DNA from: Mycolicibacterium brisbanense
GTDB taxonomy: Bacteria; Actinomycetota; Actinomycetes; Mycobacteriales; Mycobacteriaceae
Assembly (NCBI RefSeq): GCF_001570425.1
Contig: NZ_BCSX01000024.1
Location: forward strand, 186,001 to 250,000
Reading direction: 5' to 3'
DNA: 64,000 nucleotides
A model generated the notes under the pieces. That model made no database searches, had not been told where the DNA came from, and saw nothing but the letters and a program-made list of their open reading frames with translations. Made by a program: the position numbers and the translations under genes. Position 1 is the stretch's first letter; each line of letters starts with the position of its first letter. Positions 8,940-17,238 of this stretch are shown here, piece by piece.

Positions 8940-9965
8940 TCAGAACCCCGAGCCGTGCACCTCGTGGCCGGGCTTTTCGGCGGCGAGCCCGCGGTAGGCG
9001 TCCTCCACCGTCGCACCGTGGTTGAGGACGCGGTCGACCTCGCGGGCGATGGGCATGTTCAGGCCGTACTTCTCGGCGAACTCCATGATCACGCTCGCGG
9101 CCTTGACGCCCTCGGCGACCTGGTTCATCGAGGCGATGATCTCGTCGATCTTCTTGCCCTGCCCCAGTTGCTCGCCGACGTGCCGGTTGCGGCTGCGCTG
9201 CGACGTACAGGTGACGATGAGGTCACCCATGCCCGCCAGTCCGGCGAAGGTGTCGCGATGGCCACCCATGGCCTCACCGAGCTTGGACATCTCCCGGACC
9301 GCCCGGGCCATCACCATGGCCCGGGTGTTCTCGCCGATGCCCAGCGAATACCCCATGCCGACGGAGATCGCGTACACGTTCTTCAGCGCGCCTGCCATCT
9401 CGACGCCGATGACGTCGTCGGTCGTGTAGGTGCGGAAACGCTTGGTGCGGAACAACTCTGCCAGCTTTGCCGCCAGATGCTGATCGGGCATGGCCAGCAC
9501 GGCGGCCGCGGCATACCCCTCGGCGACCTCGCGCGCGATGTTCGGTCCGGCCAGGATTCCGGCCGGATGTCCCGGAAGCACCTCGTCGACGATCTGGCTC
9601 ATCCGCATGTTTGTGCCCTGCTCCAGGCCTTTGACCAGGGACACCACCGGGACCCACGGCCGCAACTCTTTCGCGAGCTCCTGCAGCACACCCCGGAAAC
9701 CGTGCGACGGCACACCCATCACGATCACGTCGGCGCAGTTGGCCGCCTCGGAGAAATCATGGGTTGCCCGAAGGCTTTCCGGTAGCACCACCTCGTCGCC
9801 CAGATACCGGGAGTTGCGGTGGTTCTCGTTGATGTCCGTCGCGGTCTCGTCCGAGCGCACCCACTGCAACGTCGGGCCGCGCCTCGCGCAGATCGAGGCC
9901 ACCGTGGTGCCCCACGAGCCTCCACCGAGGACGACGACGTTCGGTTCGCGTTGCGCTGGTGCCAT
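8940..9965 (-). CDS. gpsA: NAD(P)-dependent glycerol-3-phosphate dehydrogenase
   Basis: 341 residues from the ATG at 9965 (MAPAQREPNVVVLGGGSWG); a longer frame to 10238 is spurious, as it lacks family similarity ahead of this start. Shows the Rossmann motif GGGSWGT, the GPNIAREVA segment, the catalytic-lysine region EMAGALKNVYAI and the C-terminal NMPIAREVDRVL. Cytosolic enzyme making sn-glycerol-3-phosphate from dihydroxyacetone phosphate for phospholipid synthesis. Position near yajQ matches the gpdA1-type gene (Rv0564c) of M. tuberculosis. Its stop is three bases from the convergent regulator stop. Confidence 0.94.
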   Translation of the reverse strand: MAPAQREPNVVVLGGGSWGTTVASICARRGPTLQWVRSDETATDINENHRNSRYLGDEVVLPESLRATHDFSEAANCADVIVMGVPSHGFRGVLQELAKELRPWVPVVSLVKGLEQGTNMRMSQIVDEVLPGHPAGILAGPNIAREVAEGYAAAAVLAMPDQHLAAKLAELFRTKRFRTYTTDDVIGVEMAGALKNVYAISVGMGYSLGIGENTRAMVMARAVREMSKLGEAMGGHRDTFAGLAGMGDLIVTCTSQRSRNRHVGEQLGQGKKIDEIIASMNQVAEGVKAASVIMEFAEKYGLNMPIAREVDRVLNHGATVEDAYRGLAAEKPGHEVHGSGF

Positions 9966-10017
9966 GGCGATCAGACTAGGTCGGCGGCGGCGGCCTGGGA
10001 CGCGATTCGGTTGCTGG

Positions 10018-11232
10018 CTATGCGGTTCTCTGGTTCTGGGTCCGCAGGGACCGGGCTCCGATGACTGCCGCGGTGAGGCAGGCGAGTGCGACGGCCGCGG
10101 CGAACCAGGGGAACACCGTGGCCAGGTCCCAGTGAGTGGCCGCCCAGCCGGCGAGCAGCGTCGGCACCGCCATCGCGGTGTAGGCCAGGACATAGAACGC
10201 CGACATGGTCTCGCCACGCTGATCGGCGGGCACCACATGCGACAGATGCCGCAGTGAGCCGCCGAACCCCAGCCCGAACGTCGCGCCCAGCAGTGTGGCG
10301 GCCACGAACACCAGCGGCCAGGAATGGGTCAGCAGTACCGGCACGGTCAACACCAGTGTCACGGCCATGCCGACGTCGCCGGCGATCGCCGCGCGGTGTG
10401 CCGGGACTCGGGTCGCTGCCAGTTGCGCCACCGCGGCGGCGAACGCCGTGACACCGACGACCCCGCCGCCGAACAGCAGATTGTCGACGTGGGTCTGGTG
10501 CGCCGCCAGCGACGGGTACAGCGACAGCAGCACGCCGAGCACCGACCAGGAGGCCATCGCGCCGATGGCCGAGAACCAGAAGTCGGACCGGATGTCCTGG
10601 GCCACCGCGGGTTTCGAGATGCGGATCGGGCCGGACTGCCGCACGGTATGCGTCTCGCGCAATGCCACCACACCGACGCCGAGGATGGCGCAGAACACCG
10701 CGACGACCGCATAGGGCGTACGCAGCGGATGCGGGGCGTATTGGGCAAGCACCGCGGAGCCCACGATCGCGACCGTCATCCCGATGTTGAACGCGACGCC
10801 GCTGAGTTGCCCGGATCGCACGCCGTGCTGGGGCCGCAGGTCGAGCAGAGCGGCCGCGGCGACCACGACGATCGAGCCCACCGCGGCGCCGTGGATCGCT
10901 CGCGCGACCAGCAGCAGCGTCATGTTGTCCGCCACCAGGAACACCCCGAGCCCCGCGATCATCGCGACGAGCGCGCCCAGCAACACGGGTTTGCGGCCCA
11001 CGACATCGGAGATGCGACCCGAGATCAACACCGCGGCCAGCGCGGCGACCGCATACACCGCGAACACGATGGTGGTGGCCAGCGGCGTCAGATGCCAGAC
11101 CGTCTCGTAGAGCCCGTAGAGCGGCGCGGGCACGCCGGACACCCCGAGCGCGACACCGCACAGGACCAGCAGCAGCGGGTAAGCCCACCGCTGAGCGTCG
11201 CTACCGATCGCGCGGTCTGCTTCCAGCGTCAC
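10018..11232 (-). CDS. major facilitator superfamily transporter
   Basis: 404 residues from a GTG at 11232 (LVTLEADRAIGSDAQ) preceded by GGGAG; the longer frame to 11304 would translate through two operator-like palindromes and is rejected. Twelve predicted membrane segments with the MFS loop 2-3 motif GRISDVVGRKPVLLGA and RAIHGAAVGSIVV at helix 4. Most likely a drug or metabolite exporter of the DHA1 type. Divergent from an ArsR-type HTH gene that probably represses it. Confidence 0.9.
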   Translation of the reverse strand: MTLEADRAIGSDAQRWAYPLLLVLCGVALGVSGVPAPLYGLYETVWHLTPLATTIVFAVYAVAALAAVLISGRISDVVGRKPVLLGALVAMIAGLGVFLVADNMTLLLVARAIHGAAVGSIVVVAAAALLDLRPQHGVRSGQLSGVAFNIGMTVAIVGSAVLAQYAPHPLRTPYAVVAVFCAILGVGVVALRETHTVRQSGPIRISKPAVAQDIRSDFWFSAIGAMASWSVLGVLLSLYPSLAAHQTHVDNLLFGGGVVGVTAFAAAVAQLAATRVPAHRAAIAGDVGMAVTLVLTVPVLLTHSWPLVFVAATLLGATFGLGFGGSLRHLSHVVPADQRGETMSAFYVLAYTAMAVPTLLAGWAATHWDLATVFPWFAAAVALACLTAAVIGARSLRTQNQRTA

Positions 11233-11251
11233 CAGGACTCCCGTGAGGTAA

Positions 11252-11269
11252 GTTTGATGTTCATCGAAC
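11252..11269. promoter_or_regulatory. operator candidate 1 of the MFS/ArsR pair
   Basis: GTTTGAT-GTTC-ATCGAAC, an imperfect 7-4-7 inverted repeat with one mismatched pair. It lies 20 bases upstream of the transporter GTG and 37 bases (centre to centre) from a near-identical second site. Candidate target of the divergent winged-helix repressor. Confidence 0.55.
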
Positions 11270-11288
11270 CTCGACGAGGCTACCCGGG

Positions 11289-11306
11289 GTTTGATGATGA
11301 TCAAAC
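11289..11306. promoter_or_regulatory. operator candidate 2 of the MFS/ArsR pair
   Basis: GTTTGATGATGATCAAAC, a perfect 7-4-7 inverted repeat, 29 bases upstream of the ArsR-type gene. The left arm is identical to that of site 1, which makes chance unlikely. Two sites would allow one repressor to control both divergent promoters. Confidence 0.6.
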
Positions 11307-11334
11307 TGATTTAACGGGTGATGGAGGACACAAC

Positions 11335-11676
11335 ATGGTTCAGGCGCAGTTGGCCGAGCCGGTCCGGCACCCTGTCGCGCCCCTCCGGCAAGTGCTGTGC
11401 GCACTGCAGGATCCGGTGCGGTTGGAGATGGTGCGCCGGCTGCACAACGCCGGGCGGCCGGTGAAGTGTGCGGAGCTCTACGACGGCATCAACAAATCGA
11501 CGGCCACGCATCACTTCAACATCCTGCGCGACGCAGGCATCATCGAACGCGAGCCAGTCGAGGGCCACACACATCAGCGCCTGCGCCTCGACGACGTCGA
11601 CGCCGCAATTCCCGGCTTACTCGGTTCGGTTGTGGCGCAGGCCAATCGGGAATCTGAGTCTGCGGCGCTCACCTAG
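11335..11676 (+). CDS. ArsR/MarR-like winged-helix transcriptional repressor
   Basis: 113 residues from the ATG at 11335 with GGAGG nine bases upstream. The winged helix (residues ~25-90) reads LCALQDPVRLEMVRRL, then a recognition region KSTATHHFNILRDAGIIERE and a wing HTHQRLRLDD. No metal-binding Cys cluster is seen, so it is probably not a metal sensor. Divergent from the MFS gene with twin palindromes between, so a local repressor of efflux is the simplest reading. Confidence 0.88.
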   Translation: MVQAQLAEPVRHPVAPLRQVLCALQDPVRLEMVRRLHNAGRPVKCAELYDGINKSTATHHFNILRDAGIIEREPVEGHTHQRLRLDDVDAAIPGLLGSVVAQANRESESAALT

Positions 11677-11680
11677 CACC

Positions 11681-11740
11681 GCGAGCGTGCGCGTCTGCTG
11701 CCCGACACGCCGTCAATCATCAGCACTTCACGCACGCTCG
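11681..11740 (+). repeat. 60-base hairpin element, copy A (shared loop with 57873-57932)
   Basis: Arms CGAGCGTGCG (11682-11691) and CGCACGCTCG (11731-11740) pair perfectly. At bases 21-32 of the element lies CCCGACACGCCG, found at exactly the same offset in copy B, while the stems differ in sequence. The pattern of constant loop with changed but still paired stem points to a selected RNA or DNA structure. It lies just after the ArsR-type stop and could also act as its terminator. Confidence 0.55.
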
Positions 11741-11759
11741 TGTGAGCTGAGCGGGCTGA

Positions 11760-11795
11760 GCTGAGGCGCGGAGCGAGGCTGAGGCGCGGAGCGAG
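11760..11795. repeat. 18-base direct tandem repeat (two full copies)
   Basis: GCTGAGGCGCGGAGCGAG occurs at 11760-11777 and 11778-11795, with a further partial copy beginning at 11796. It is non-coding. A tandem duplication of 17 bases likewise flanks hairpin copy B. Confidence 0.8.
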
Positions 11796-11840
11796 GCTGA
11801 GGCGCTGGTTCCATGCTGAGCAGTCGACTAGCACCACATC

Positions 11841-11895
11841 GAGTCTGCGGTGACGGCGCAAAACACCGAGAGGCAAGAGCCCCCACCGCAGACTC
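11841..11895. terminator. long hairpin with 12-base perfect arms
   Basis: GAGTCTGCGGTG at 11841-11852 pairs perfectly with CACCGCAGACTC at 11884-11895, leaving a 31-base loop. It sits just downstream of the yajQ stop on the minus strand, so it is a candidate terminator for yajQ or a bidirectional one. The large loop and absence of a T-run make it atypical. GAGTCTGCGG also occurs in the 3' end of the ArsR-type gene. Confidence 0.5.
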
Positions 11896-11906
11896 AACGC
11901 GTCAGC

Positions 11907-12398
11907 TCAGCGGTAATTGACGAACTGCAGGGCCACGTCGAGGTCAGCGCCCTTCAGCAGGGCAATGACGGCCTGCAGGTCGTCGCGCTTCTTGCTCGAC
12001 ACCCGGATCTCGTCGCCCTGGATTTGAGCTTTCACGCCCTTGGGGCCCTCGTCGCGGATGATCTTGGTGATCTTCTTGGCCTGCTCGCTGCTGATGCCCT
12101 GCTTGATGTCGCCGGACACCTTGTATGTCTTGCCGCTGGCCTGCGGCTCGCCCGCGTCGAAGGCCTTCATCGAGATGTCCCGGCGAACCAGTTTTTCCTT
12201 GAACACGTCGACCGCGGCCTTGACGCGCTCCTCGGTGCTGGACGTGAGTTCGATCACCTCGTCGCCCTTCCAGGCGATGGTGGTGTCGGTACCGCGGAAG
12301 TCGAACCGGGTCGCCAGCTCCTTCGCGGCCTGGTTGAGTGCGTTGTCGACCTCCTGGCGATCGACCTTGCTGACGACGTCGAAGCTGGAATCCGCCAT
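11907..12398 (-). CDS. yajQ: YajQ-family nucleotide-binding protein
   Basis: 163 residues from the ATG at 12398 ([13 protein letters not shown]), with GGAGAGG upstream; an extension to 12530 would overlap tRNA-Tyr and is rejected. Full-length match to the YajQ/DUF520 family: [69 protein letters not shown]. Two ferredoxin-like folds. Family members bind nucleotides, and cyclic di-GMP in some species; a role here is unproven. Corresponds to M. tuberculosis Rv0566c. Confidence 0.96.
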   Translation of the reverse strand: MADSSFDVVSKVDRQEVDNALNQAAKELATRFDFRGTDTTIAWKGDEVIELTSSTEERVKAAVDVFKEKLVRRDISMKAFDAGEPQASGKTYKVSGDIKQGISSEQAKKITKIIRDEGPKGVKAQIQGDEIRVSSKKRDDLQAVIALLKGADLDVALQFVNYR

Positions 12399-12508
12399 TG
12401 GAACGCCTCTCCTCTCCCTCTGCGTGTACTGCCGGTTTGTAACTTTGGTACATCCTCGTTGTACCCTGCTAGTCGCACCAAACCGGAGACGGGGCGGATG
12501 CGACACCA

Positions 12509-12591
12509 GGCAGGTTGCCCGAGCGGCCAATGGGAGCGGACTGTAAATCCGTCGGCTTACGCCTACAGTGGTTCGAATCCACTACCTGCCA
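12509..12591 (+). tRNA. tRNA-Tyr (anticodon GTA)
   Basis: Acceptor strands GGCAGGT and ACCTGCC pair over seven bases. D arm GCCCGAGCGGCC, anticodon GTA at 12543-12545 within CGGACTGTAAATCCG, a long class II variable arm, and T arm GTGGTTCGAATCCAC. Discriminator A at 12591; the CCA end is not encoded. A strong terminator follows after six bases. Confidence 0.96.
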
Positions 12592-12597
12592 CACCAA

Positions 12598-12623
12598 TCA
12601 GGCCCCCTTTCGAGGGGGCCTGA
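12598..12623 (+). terminator. rho-independent-type hairpin after tRNA-Tyr
   Basis: TCAGGCCCCC and GGGGGCCTGA form a perfect 10-base-pair stem around TTTCGA, seven bases after the tRNA end. No U-tract follows, which is usual for mycobacterial terminators. Confidence 0.8.
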
Positions 12624-12983
12624 ATGCGTTGCCCGGCATGCTCGTCCGCAGCGCGTCCGGCAGTAGCCTGCTCTGCCACGTCCAAAGCGTCCGCAGCCGT
12701 GTCCGGATCATCGGAGATGGGAACGCCCGTACGGTTCAATGTCAACACCGCTGTCGTGTCCGACGGGCTTCTGGAGCACCTAGACGTTGGACCCCGAGCT
12801 GACCGGCGCCTAGGGGGCCGATGGTTCGCTAGGCGCTGACTTGGGCGCCGCTTTGGACGTGTGCGACGGAAGGTCGTTGATTTCAACGTTGTCCCAGCGC
12901 GACCGCGGGTTTCGTGTGAGTTCTAGTCCCTGTGCGGATTACGGTATTCGACACACTGGGCATTGCCAGCCAACGCGCGGATC
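12624..12983. other. intergenic stretch with no convincing gene
   Basis: About 360 bases separate the tRNA-Tyr terminator from the next gene. Open frames exist on both strands, but none has a good ribosome site and recognisable composition. A minus-strand frame containing LTLNRTGVPISDDPDTA looks protein-like yet its upstream part does not, so a decayed gene next to the tRNA, possibly from a past integration, is conceivable. The promoter of the gene at 12984 must also lie here. Confidence 0.35.
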
Positions 12984-13265
12984 ATGGGGAACATGACGCG
13001 AGCCTGGTTGCTGTGTGCCCCATTGCTGTTGGTCGGTGCGGCACTCGTGACGGCGCCGATCGCATCAGCAGGCGCCGATGACGTCATCAGCGATCTGGAG
13101 GCGCAGGGCTACACCGTGCAGATCAACTGGACCAACGGATACGACACCAAGCCGCTGTCGGAGTGCTGGGTCACTGGCGTCAACAACCCCAGCAACCAGA
13201 CACCCAGCAAGACCACGTTCGTCACCGTCTACGTCGACGTCGCGTGCCCTAATCACGATTACTGA
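12984..13265 (+). CDS. small exported mycobacterial protein (paralogue of the one at 4786)
   Basis: 93 residues from ATG 12984; ATG 12993 (MTRAWLLCAPLLL), preceded by GGGG, is an equally good start. A Sec signal peptide ends near IASAGADD. The mature part repeats the pattern of the 4786 protein: ISDLEAQGYTVQ, a central Cys (LSECWVTGV), and a terminal VYVDVACPN. Two Cys probably form a disulfide. Function is unknown; it is likely extracytoplasmic. Confidence 0.82.
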   Translation: MGNMTRAWLLCAPLLLVGAALVTAPIASAGADDVISDLEAQGYTVQINWTNGYDTKPLSECWVTGVNNPSNQTPSKTTFVTVYVDVACPNHDY

Positions 13266-13269
13266 GAGG

Positions 13270-15090
13270 CTACGGGCTGACAGGCACCGTGGTCATCGGT
13301 GATTCGCCGGAATGCCCACCGCCGCTTGAGCTTCCGCCACCGTAGGAGCCGCCGGACGACCCAGAGGACCCGCCTGACGAGCCACTGCCGGACGATCCGG
13401 ACGACCCCGACGACCCGCCGCCGTACGACGGCTCCTGCTGATAGACCGTGGTCTGCGGGGCCTCATGGGTCGGCGCGGCCGTCTGGGCCGGCGGCGTGTA
13501 GGCGGGCGCGGTGTAGGTCGGCTCTTCCTTCGGGGTCACCGGGGCTGCGGACGATGTCGCCGTCGTATGAGTCGGCGTGGAGGGTTCGGTCGGCGTCGAG
13601 GTCGACGGAACCGTCGTCGTCGGCACGGTCGTGGTTGTCGTCGGCACAGTGGTCGTCGTCGTCGGCACAGTGGTCGTGGTGGTCGGCGCCGTCGTCGTGG
13701 TGCTCGTGGGAGGAGTCGTCGGCGTGGTCGGGAACGTCCACGGCGGTGTCCACGGCGGCACGAGCGGCGGGACCGGTATGGGAACCGGGATCGGCGCGGG
13801 AATCGGCACGGGCACCGGGGCGGGCGGAACCTCGACGGGCGGGGGAGCCGGTGCGGGCTGTGGCGCCGCGGGTGCGGGGTTGTTCGGCACCTGAACCGGC
13901 TGATCATTGCTACGCACGTTCGGCACGACGGGGGCCGCGGGCGGCGGGGTCAGCACCGAGACCGGCAGCGCCACCGGGTCTGCCTGGTGCGGAACCGGCG
14001 GAAGGTAGCGGCCCGGCACCGTGTTGGCCTGCGTGGGAGGCGCCGGCTGGGCGGCGACGTCGGCGGTCGGCCGGACGTTGATCGCGACGGTGACGGCCAG
14101 GGTGGCGAAGCTGATCACCAGGAACATGACGGCGCTGCCCATGAGGAGCATTCGCGGCGCCGGTGGCGCAATGACCGTCGTGTACTCCGCTTCGTCCTCC
14201 TGCTCGGGGACGAACTCGCCCAGCGGCTCCATGGGCATCTCGTCGGCCCACGGCTCATCGCCGGCTTCCTGCGAGTAGGCCAGGTCCGGACCGACGGCAC
14301 CCTCGGTCTGCGCGCTTGCCGGCGCCATCTGGGTGGCATCTGAGGCAGGCGCCATTTGGGTGGCGTCCGCGGCAGGTGCCATCTGAGTCGCTTCGCCGAG
14401 AGGCGCCATCTGGGTCGCGTCGAGCGCGGGCGCCATCTGTGTCGACGCCCCGGCCGGCGCGAAGCCCGAGCCGTCGGCGGTCTGGGCGGCGCCGCGCGCG
14501 ATCGCGTAGCCGGCATCCGGGGCCACCTCGACGGGCGCTGTCGAACGTAGTTCTGCGGCAACGGAATCCAGGTCCAGGCGCTGTCCGACGAGCATCACCC
14601 GCATCGGGGCCGCGGCGGCGGGCATGTGTTGCAACACCGACGCGCACGCCACGGCCGCACCGGCAGCTCCGATCGGTAGGGATGCCAGCGTGGACGTCGA
14701 CTGCTCGTCTTCACCGACCACGGTCAGCGACACGGTGTCGTCGTCGGCCAGCAGCAGCGCGGCATCCGCGCCGGCGCTGCGGGCCACTGCCGCTGCGGCC
14801 TCGGCCTCGGCCACCACCTCGACGTTCTGCACACCGGCGGCGGCCACCCGCTGACGCAGGGTGTCAGCGGCCGACGGGTCGGGCAGGCACAACCGTGTTG
14901 CGGCGACCCGGTTGCCCGATTCGGTCACGTCGCGGTAGGTGCCGATGATGGTGTCGGCCAGTTCCGTCATCGCATCGTCGGACAGGTCCAGCGCATACTG
15001 GTCCAGCAATTGGCCGCCACTTGCGGGCGAACCGACCATCGCCAAGCGGGCAACTCGCCCGGCAACTGCCACCCCGAGGACTACGTCCAC
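13270..15090 (-). CDS. mycobacterial Pro/Thr-rich single-span membrane protein, copy 1
   Basis: 606 residues from a GTG with GGAG upstream. N-terminal domain (1-200) begins MDVVLGVAVAGRVARLAMVG and resembles an actin/ASKHA-like fold by its start; then five TQMAP-containing repeats (217-257), an acidic linker, one membrane helix (313-337), a Pro-rich region, a Thr-rich run (PTTTTTVPTTTTT) and a Gly/Ser tail. The order resembles M. tuberculosis Rv0538. A paralogue, which shares MDV-[VM]-LGV-V, the RMLLMGS-type helix and the INVRPTA exit, is at 34551. Divergent from a polytopic partner at 15300. The extracytoplasmic tail may reach into the cell wall; function unknown. Confidence 0.88.
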   Translation of the reverse strand: MDVVLGVAVAGRVARLAMVGSPASGGQLLDQYALDLSDDAMTELADTIIGTYRDVTESGNRVAATRLCLPDPSAADTLRQRVAAAGVQNVEVVAEAEAAAAVARSAGADAALLLADDDTVSLTVVGEDEQSTSTLASLPIGAAGAAVACASVLQHMPAAAAPMRVMLVGQRLDLDSVAAELRSTAPVEVAPDAGYAIARGAAQTADGSGFAPAGASTQMAPALDATQMAPLGEATQMAPAADATQMAPASDATQMAPASAQTEGAVGPDLAYSQEAGDEPWADEMPMEPLGEFVPEQEDEAEYTTVIAPPAPRMLLMGSAVMFLVISFATLAVTVAINVRPTADVAAQPAPPTQANTVPGRYLPPVPHQADPVALPVSVLTPPPAAPVVPNVRSNDQPVQVPNNPAPAAPQPAPAPPPVEVPPAPVPVPIPAPIPVPIPVPPLVPPWTPPWTFPTTPTTPPTSTTTTAPTTTTTVPTTTTTVPTTTTTVPTTTVPSTSTPTEPSTPTHTTATSSAAPVTPKEEPTYTAPAYTPPAQTAAPTHEAPQTTVYQQEPSYGGGSSGSSGSSGSGSSGGSSGSSGGSYGGGSSSGGGHSGESPMTTVPVSP

Positions 15091-15299
15091 CGGTTACCAC
15101 TCCTCATCTCACGCATATATTGGGCGTCCGACGCATCTTGCCCCGTGCTGCGCATTTCGACTCCTCAAAGCTACCGCACAGCCTCGGTGGGCCCGGCCGG
15201 ATGAAAACGATCACGGTCGCCACTGCTTGTGCGCCAGAGCAAAAGTGAGCACGCTGGTTGAATCGTCTTGCGACGTCATTCATAGAAGGGAATCGGTAC

Positions 15300-16952
15300 G
15301 TGAGCGACCAGCGTTACGACGCGTCCGCCACAGTCCAGTTGGCGACCACGGCTGCACCTGCCGTGGCGCGGTCCCCACGTGTCGGCTACGTGCCCGCCCG
15401 GGCCAACAGGGTGCGTGACGGGGTCGCCGTAGCGCTCCTCGTCCTCGCGCTACTGCTCCCGTGGAACCTCGAATTCGGCGTCGGCGTGCCGAACAGCGAC
15501 GCGACGACGTTCGTCGTGGTGGCCGTCGTGACGCTGCTCGCAGTCGCGGCCGCCATCGCCCCGCACCTCGGACCGTTGCGGCTCAACTCAGCACAACCGG
15601 ATGTCCGGCGAACCGCGGGGATCCGGCTGCTGCTGAGCGTCCCCTATCTGGTCGTGGTCATCGGTTTCGTGGTTTTCCATCTGGTGCAGACGGTCCACGG
15701 CGGCGGCACCGGCGCCGTGCCGCCCGGAGTCGGCCCCGGCATGCTGCTGGGTGTCGCGGGCGCACTGCTCGCAGCGCAGCCGCCCATCACGTCGATCACC
15801 ATCGAGCACAACAAGTTTCGTCGCTGGTATGCGGTGGCGCGGGTCATCGGTTTCGTCTCGATCGCGCTGGCGACGCTAGCGGTCGCGTTCAACCTGTACT
15901 GGCGGCTGCGGTACCTGTTCGTCACCAATGTGACGTTCGGCGGCCATGACGTCGCCGTCATCGTCACGACACTGCTCTACGGCGCCGAAGCGATGATCGC
16001 GTTGGTCATCGCCTCCCGCTGGCTCACCGAGCGGACCGCCGCGGCCCGGCTGGCCACCACCGCCATCGGTGTCTCCGGTGCCGTTGCGGCGACGCTGGTG
16101 TGGCTGCTGGGCGTCGGTCGTGACATCGACGCGTTTCACGGCATCGCAGAGAACACCTCGACCGCCGCAGTGGGATACGAGGGCTACCTGGCCTGGGCTG
16201 CGGCCGCTGCGATCGTCGCACCGACGACGCTGTACGCGGTTCTGTTGATCAAGCCACCGACCATCGGCGCCTACCGCGGTGCCGCGGAGAAATGCTTGAC
16301 GCTCATCGCGTTCTGGTCGTTCGCGGCCGCTGCGCTGCGGGTCGTCGACTATGTGATCGCGCTGTCACTGGACCTTCCCCGTGCGCTGTACGACAGCGTG
16401 GCGATGACGGTGTTCAGCCTCGTCACGGGGTTCATCGCGCGGTGGGTGCACCGGCAGCTGGGCAAGGGCGTGATCTCGACGACAGTGACCGCCGCGTTCA
16501 GCGCGGTGTTGTTCGTCTTCACCGTCGCAGACGTGGCCATCGGCGTTGCCCTGGCGCCCCGGTATGCCCAAGCGCCGCCTGCGGCAATCTACGGCAACAA
16601 CCTGGCCCAGCAGATCACCAGCACGTTCGATGTCGCGGTGTGCGTGCTGAGCCTCATCGTGCTGGCCGTCATGCTGTTCACCGGCCCGTTGGCCGGCTAC
16701 ATGGTCCGTCGCGACGCGCGGGCCGCCAAGCCGGCGAAACCGGCGGCACCGCAAGCCGCCGCCGACACATCCGCACCGCCGACGATCGTGCGTCAGCCCC
16801 AGGCTGCGGCCATGCCGCGTATCGCACGGTTGCGGGACGATTCGACGACGGTGCTGCCCGTCGCGCCGACCACCCAGCTCCAGACACCGACCACGACCCT
16901 GCGCATACAGCGTCGGCCGAGCTCGGGCTGGCCGCCGCCGTCAGAGGGTTAG
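15300..16952 (+). CDS. polytopic mycobacterial membrane protein, copy 1
   Basis: 550 residues from GTG 15300, chosen for AGGGAA upstream; the frame also reaches back to 15258. About 12 membrane segments spanning residues 35-480, then a Pro/Ala-rich cytoplasmic tail. Signature stretches are GVGRDIDAFHGIAENTS, YEGYLAWAAAAA and YGNNLAQQITSTFDVAVCVL, all conserved in the paralogue at 36812. It has no recognised transporter motif. Divergent from the Pro/Thr-rich protein at 15090, like the Rv0537c-Rv0538 pair in M. tuberculosis, so the two proteins probably work together in the envelope. Confidence 0.87.
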   Translation: MSDQRYDASATVQLATTAAPAVARSPRVGYVPARANRVRDGVAVALLVLALLLPWNLEFGVGVPNSDATTFVVVAVVTLLAVAAAIAPHLGPLRLNSAQPDVRRTAGIRLLLSVPYLVVVIGFVVFHLVQTVHGGGTGAVPPGVGPGMLLGVAGALLAAQPPITSITIEHNKFRRWYAVARVIGFVSIALATLAVAFNLYWRLRYLFVTNVTFGGHDVAVIVTTLLYGAEAMIALVIASRWLTERTAAARLATTAIGVSGAVAATLVWLLGVGRDIDAFHGIAENTSTAAVGYEGYLAWAAAAAIVAPTTLYAVLLIKPPTIGAYRGAAEKCLTLIAFWSFAAAALRVVDYVIALSLDLPRALYDSVAMTVFSLVTGFIARWVHRQLGKGVISTTVTAAFSAVLFVFTVADVAIGVALAPRYAQAPPAAIYGNNLAQQITSTFDVAVCVLSLIVLAVMLFTGPLAGYMVRRDARAAKPAKPAAPQAAADTSAPPTIVRQPQAAAMPRIARLRDDSTTVLPVAPTTQLQTPTTTLRIQRRPSSGWPPPSEG

Positions 16953-17227
16953 TCGCACTGCGGCCACCCCGACGCCGCCAGCCGGTCGCGGACCCGGTCG
17001 ACATCGAGCCGGCCGGGCAACTCGTCGGTGATGTGCATGATCAGCGTCCCGATGTCGGCCTCGTCGAATTCGCCGCGCACCATCAGGTCGCGTGCGATGG
17101 TTCTGACCTCGTCATCGGTCAGGCGGCGCCGCAGCAGCGCGAGCAGCGGAACTCGGTCCGGGCCTGGAACACCCTCCGGGTAGCCGGCGGTGATCCATGC
17201 CACGATCCTGCTGAGATACGTGTTCAG
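16949..17227 (-). CDS. small soluble protein of the pitA operon (Rv0543c-like)
   Basis: About 92 residues ending in ASGWPQCD. The frame has no ATG; the start is placed at a CTG (LNTYLSRIVAWITAGYPEGV) eight bases after AGGTGG, with GTG 17203 as the alternative. Contains PDRVPLLALLRRRLTDDEV and an acidic helix, and no membrane segment. It follows the small membrane gene by about 12 bases, in the same order as downstream of pitA in M. tuberculosis. Function unknown. Its stop overlaps the convergent membrane-protein gene by four bases. Confidence 0.75.
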   Translation of the reverse strand: MNTYLSRIVAWITAGYPEGVPGPDRVPLLALLRRRLTDDEVRTIARDLMVRGEFDEADIGTLIMHITDELPGRLDVDRVRDRLAASGWPQCD

Positions 17228-17238
17228 CGCTGGGCCAC

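Noticed and set aside
10324..11334. Long plus-strand extension upstream of the ArsR-type gene
   Set aside because: Low-complexity His/Asp/Arg-rich translation opposite the MFS gene; ribosome site and family similarity begin at 11335.
12563..12886. 107-residue minus-strand frame after tRNA-Tyr
   Set aside because: It overlaps the tRNA, has an Arg-rich start without a ribosome site, and only a short C-terminal stretch looks protein-like. At most a relic.
13470..14080. Thr-rich repetitive stretch as a CRISPR or microsatellite array
   Set aside because: The repeats are short codon-level repeats encoding Thr, Pro and Val within the membrane-protein gene, with no spacers.
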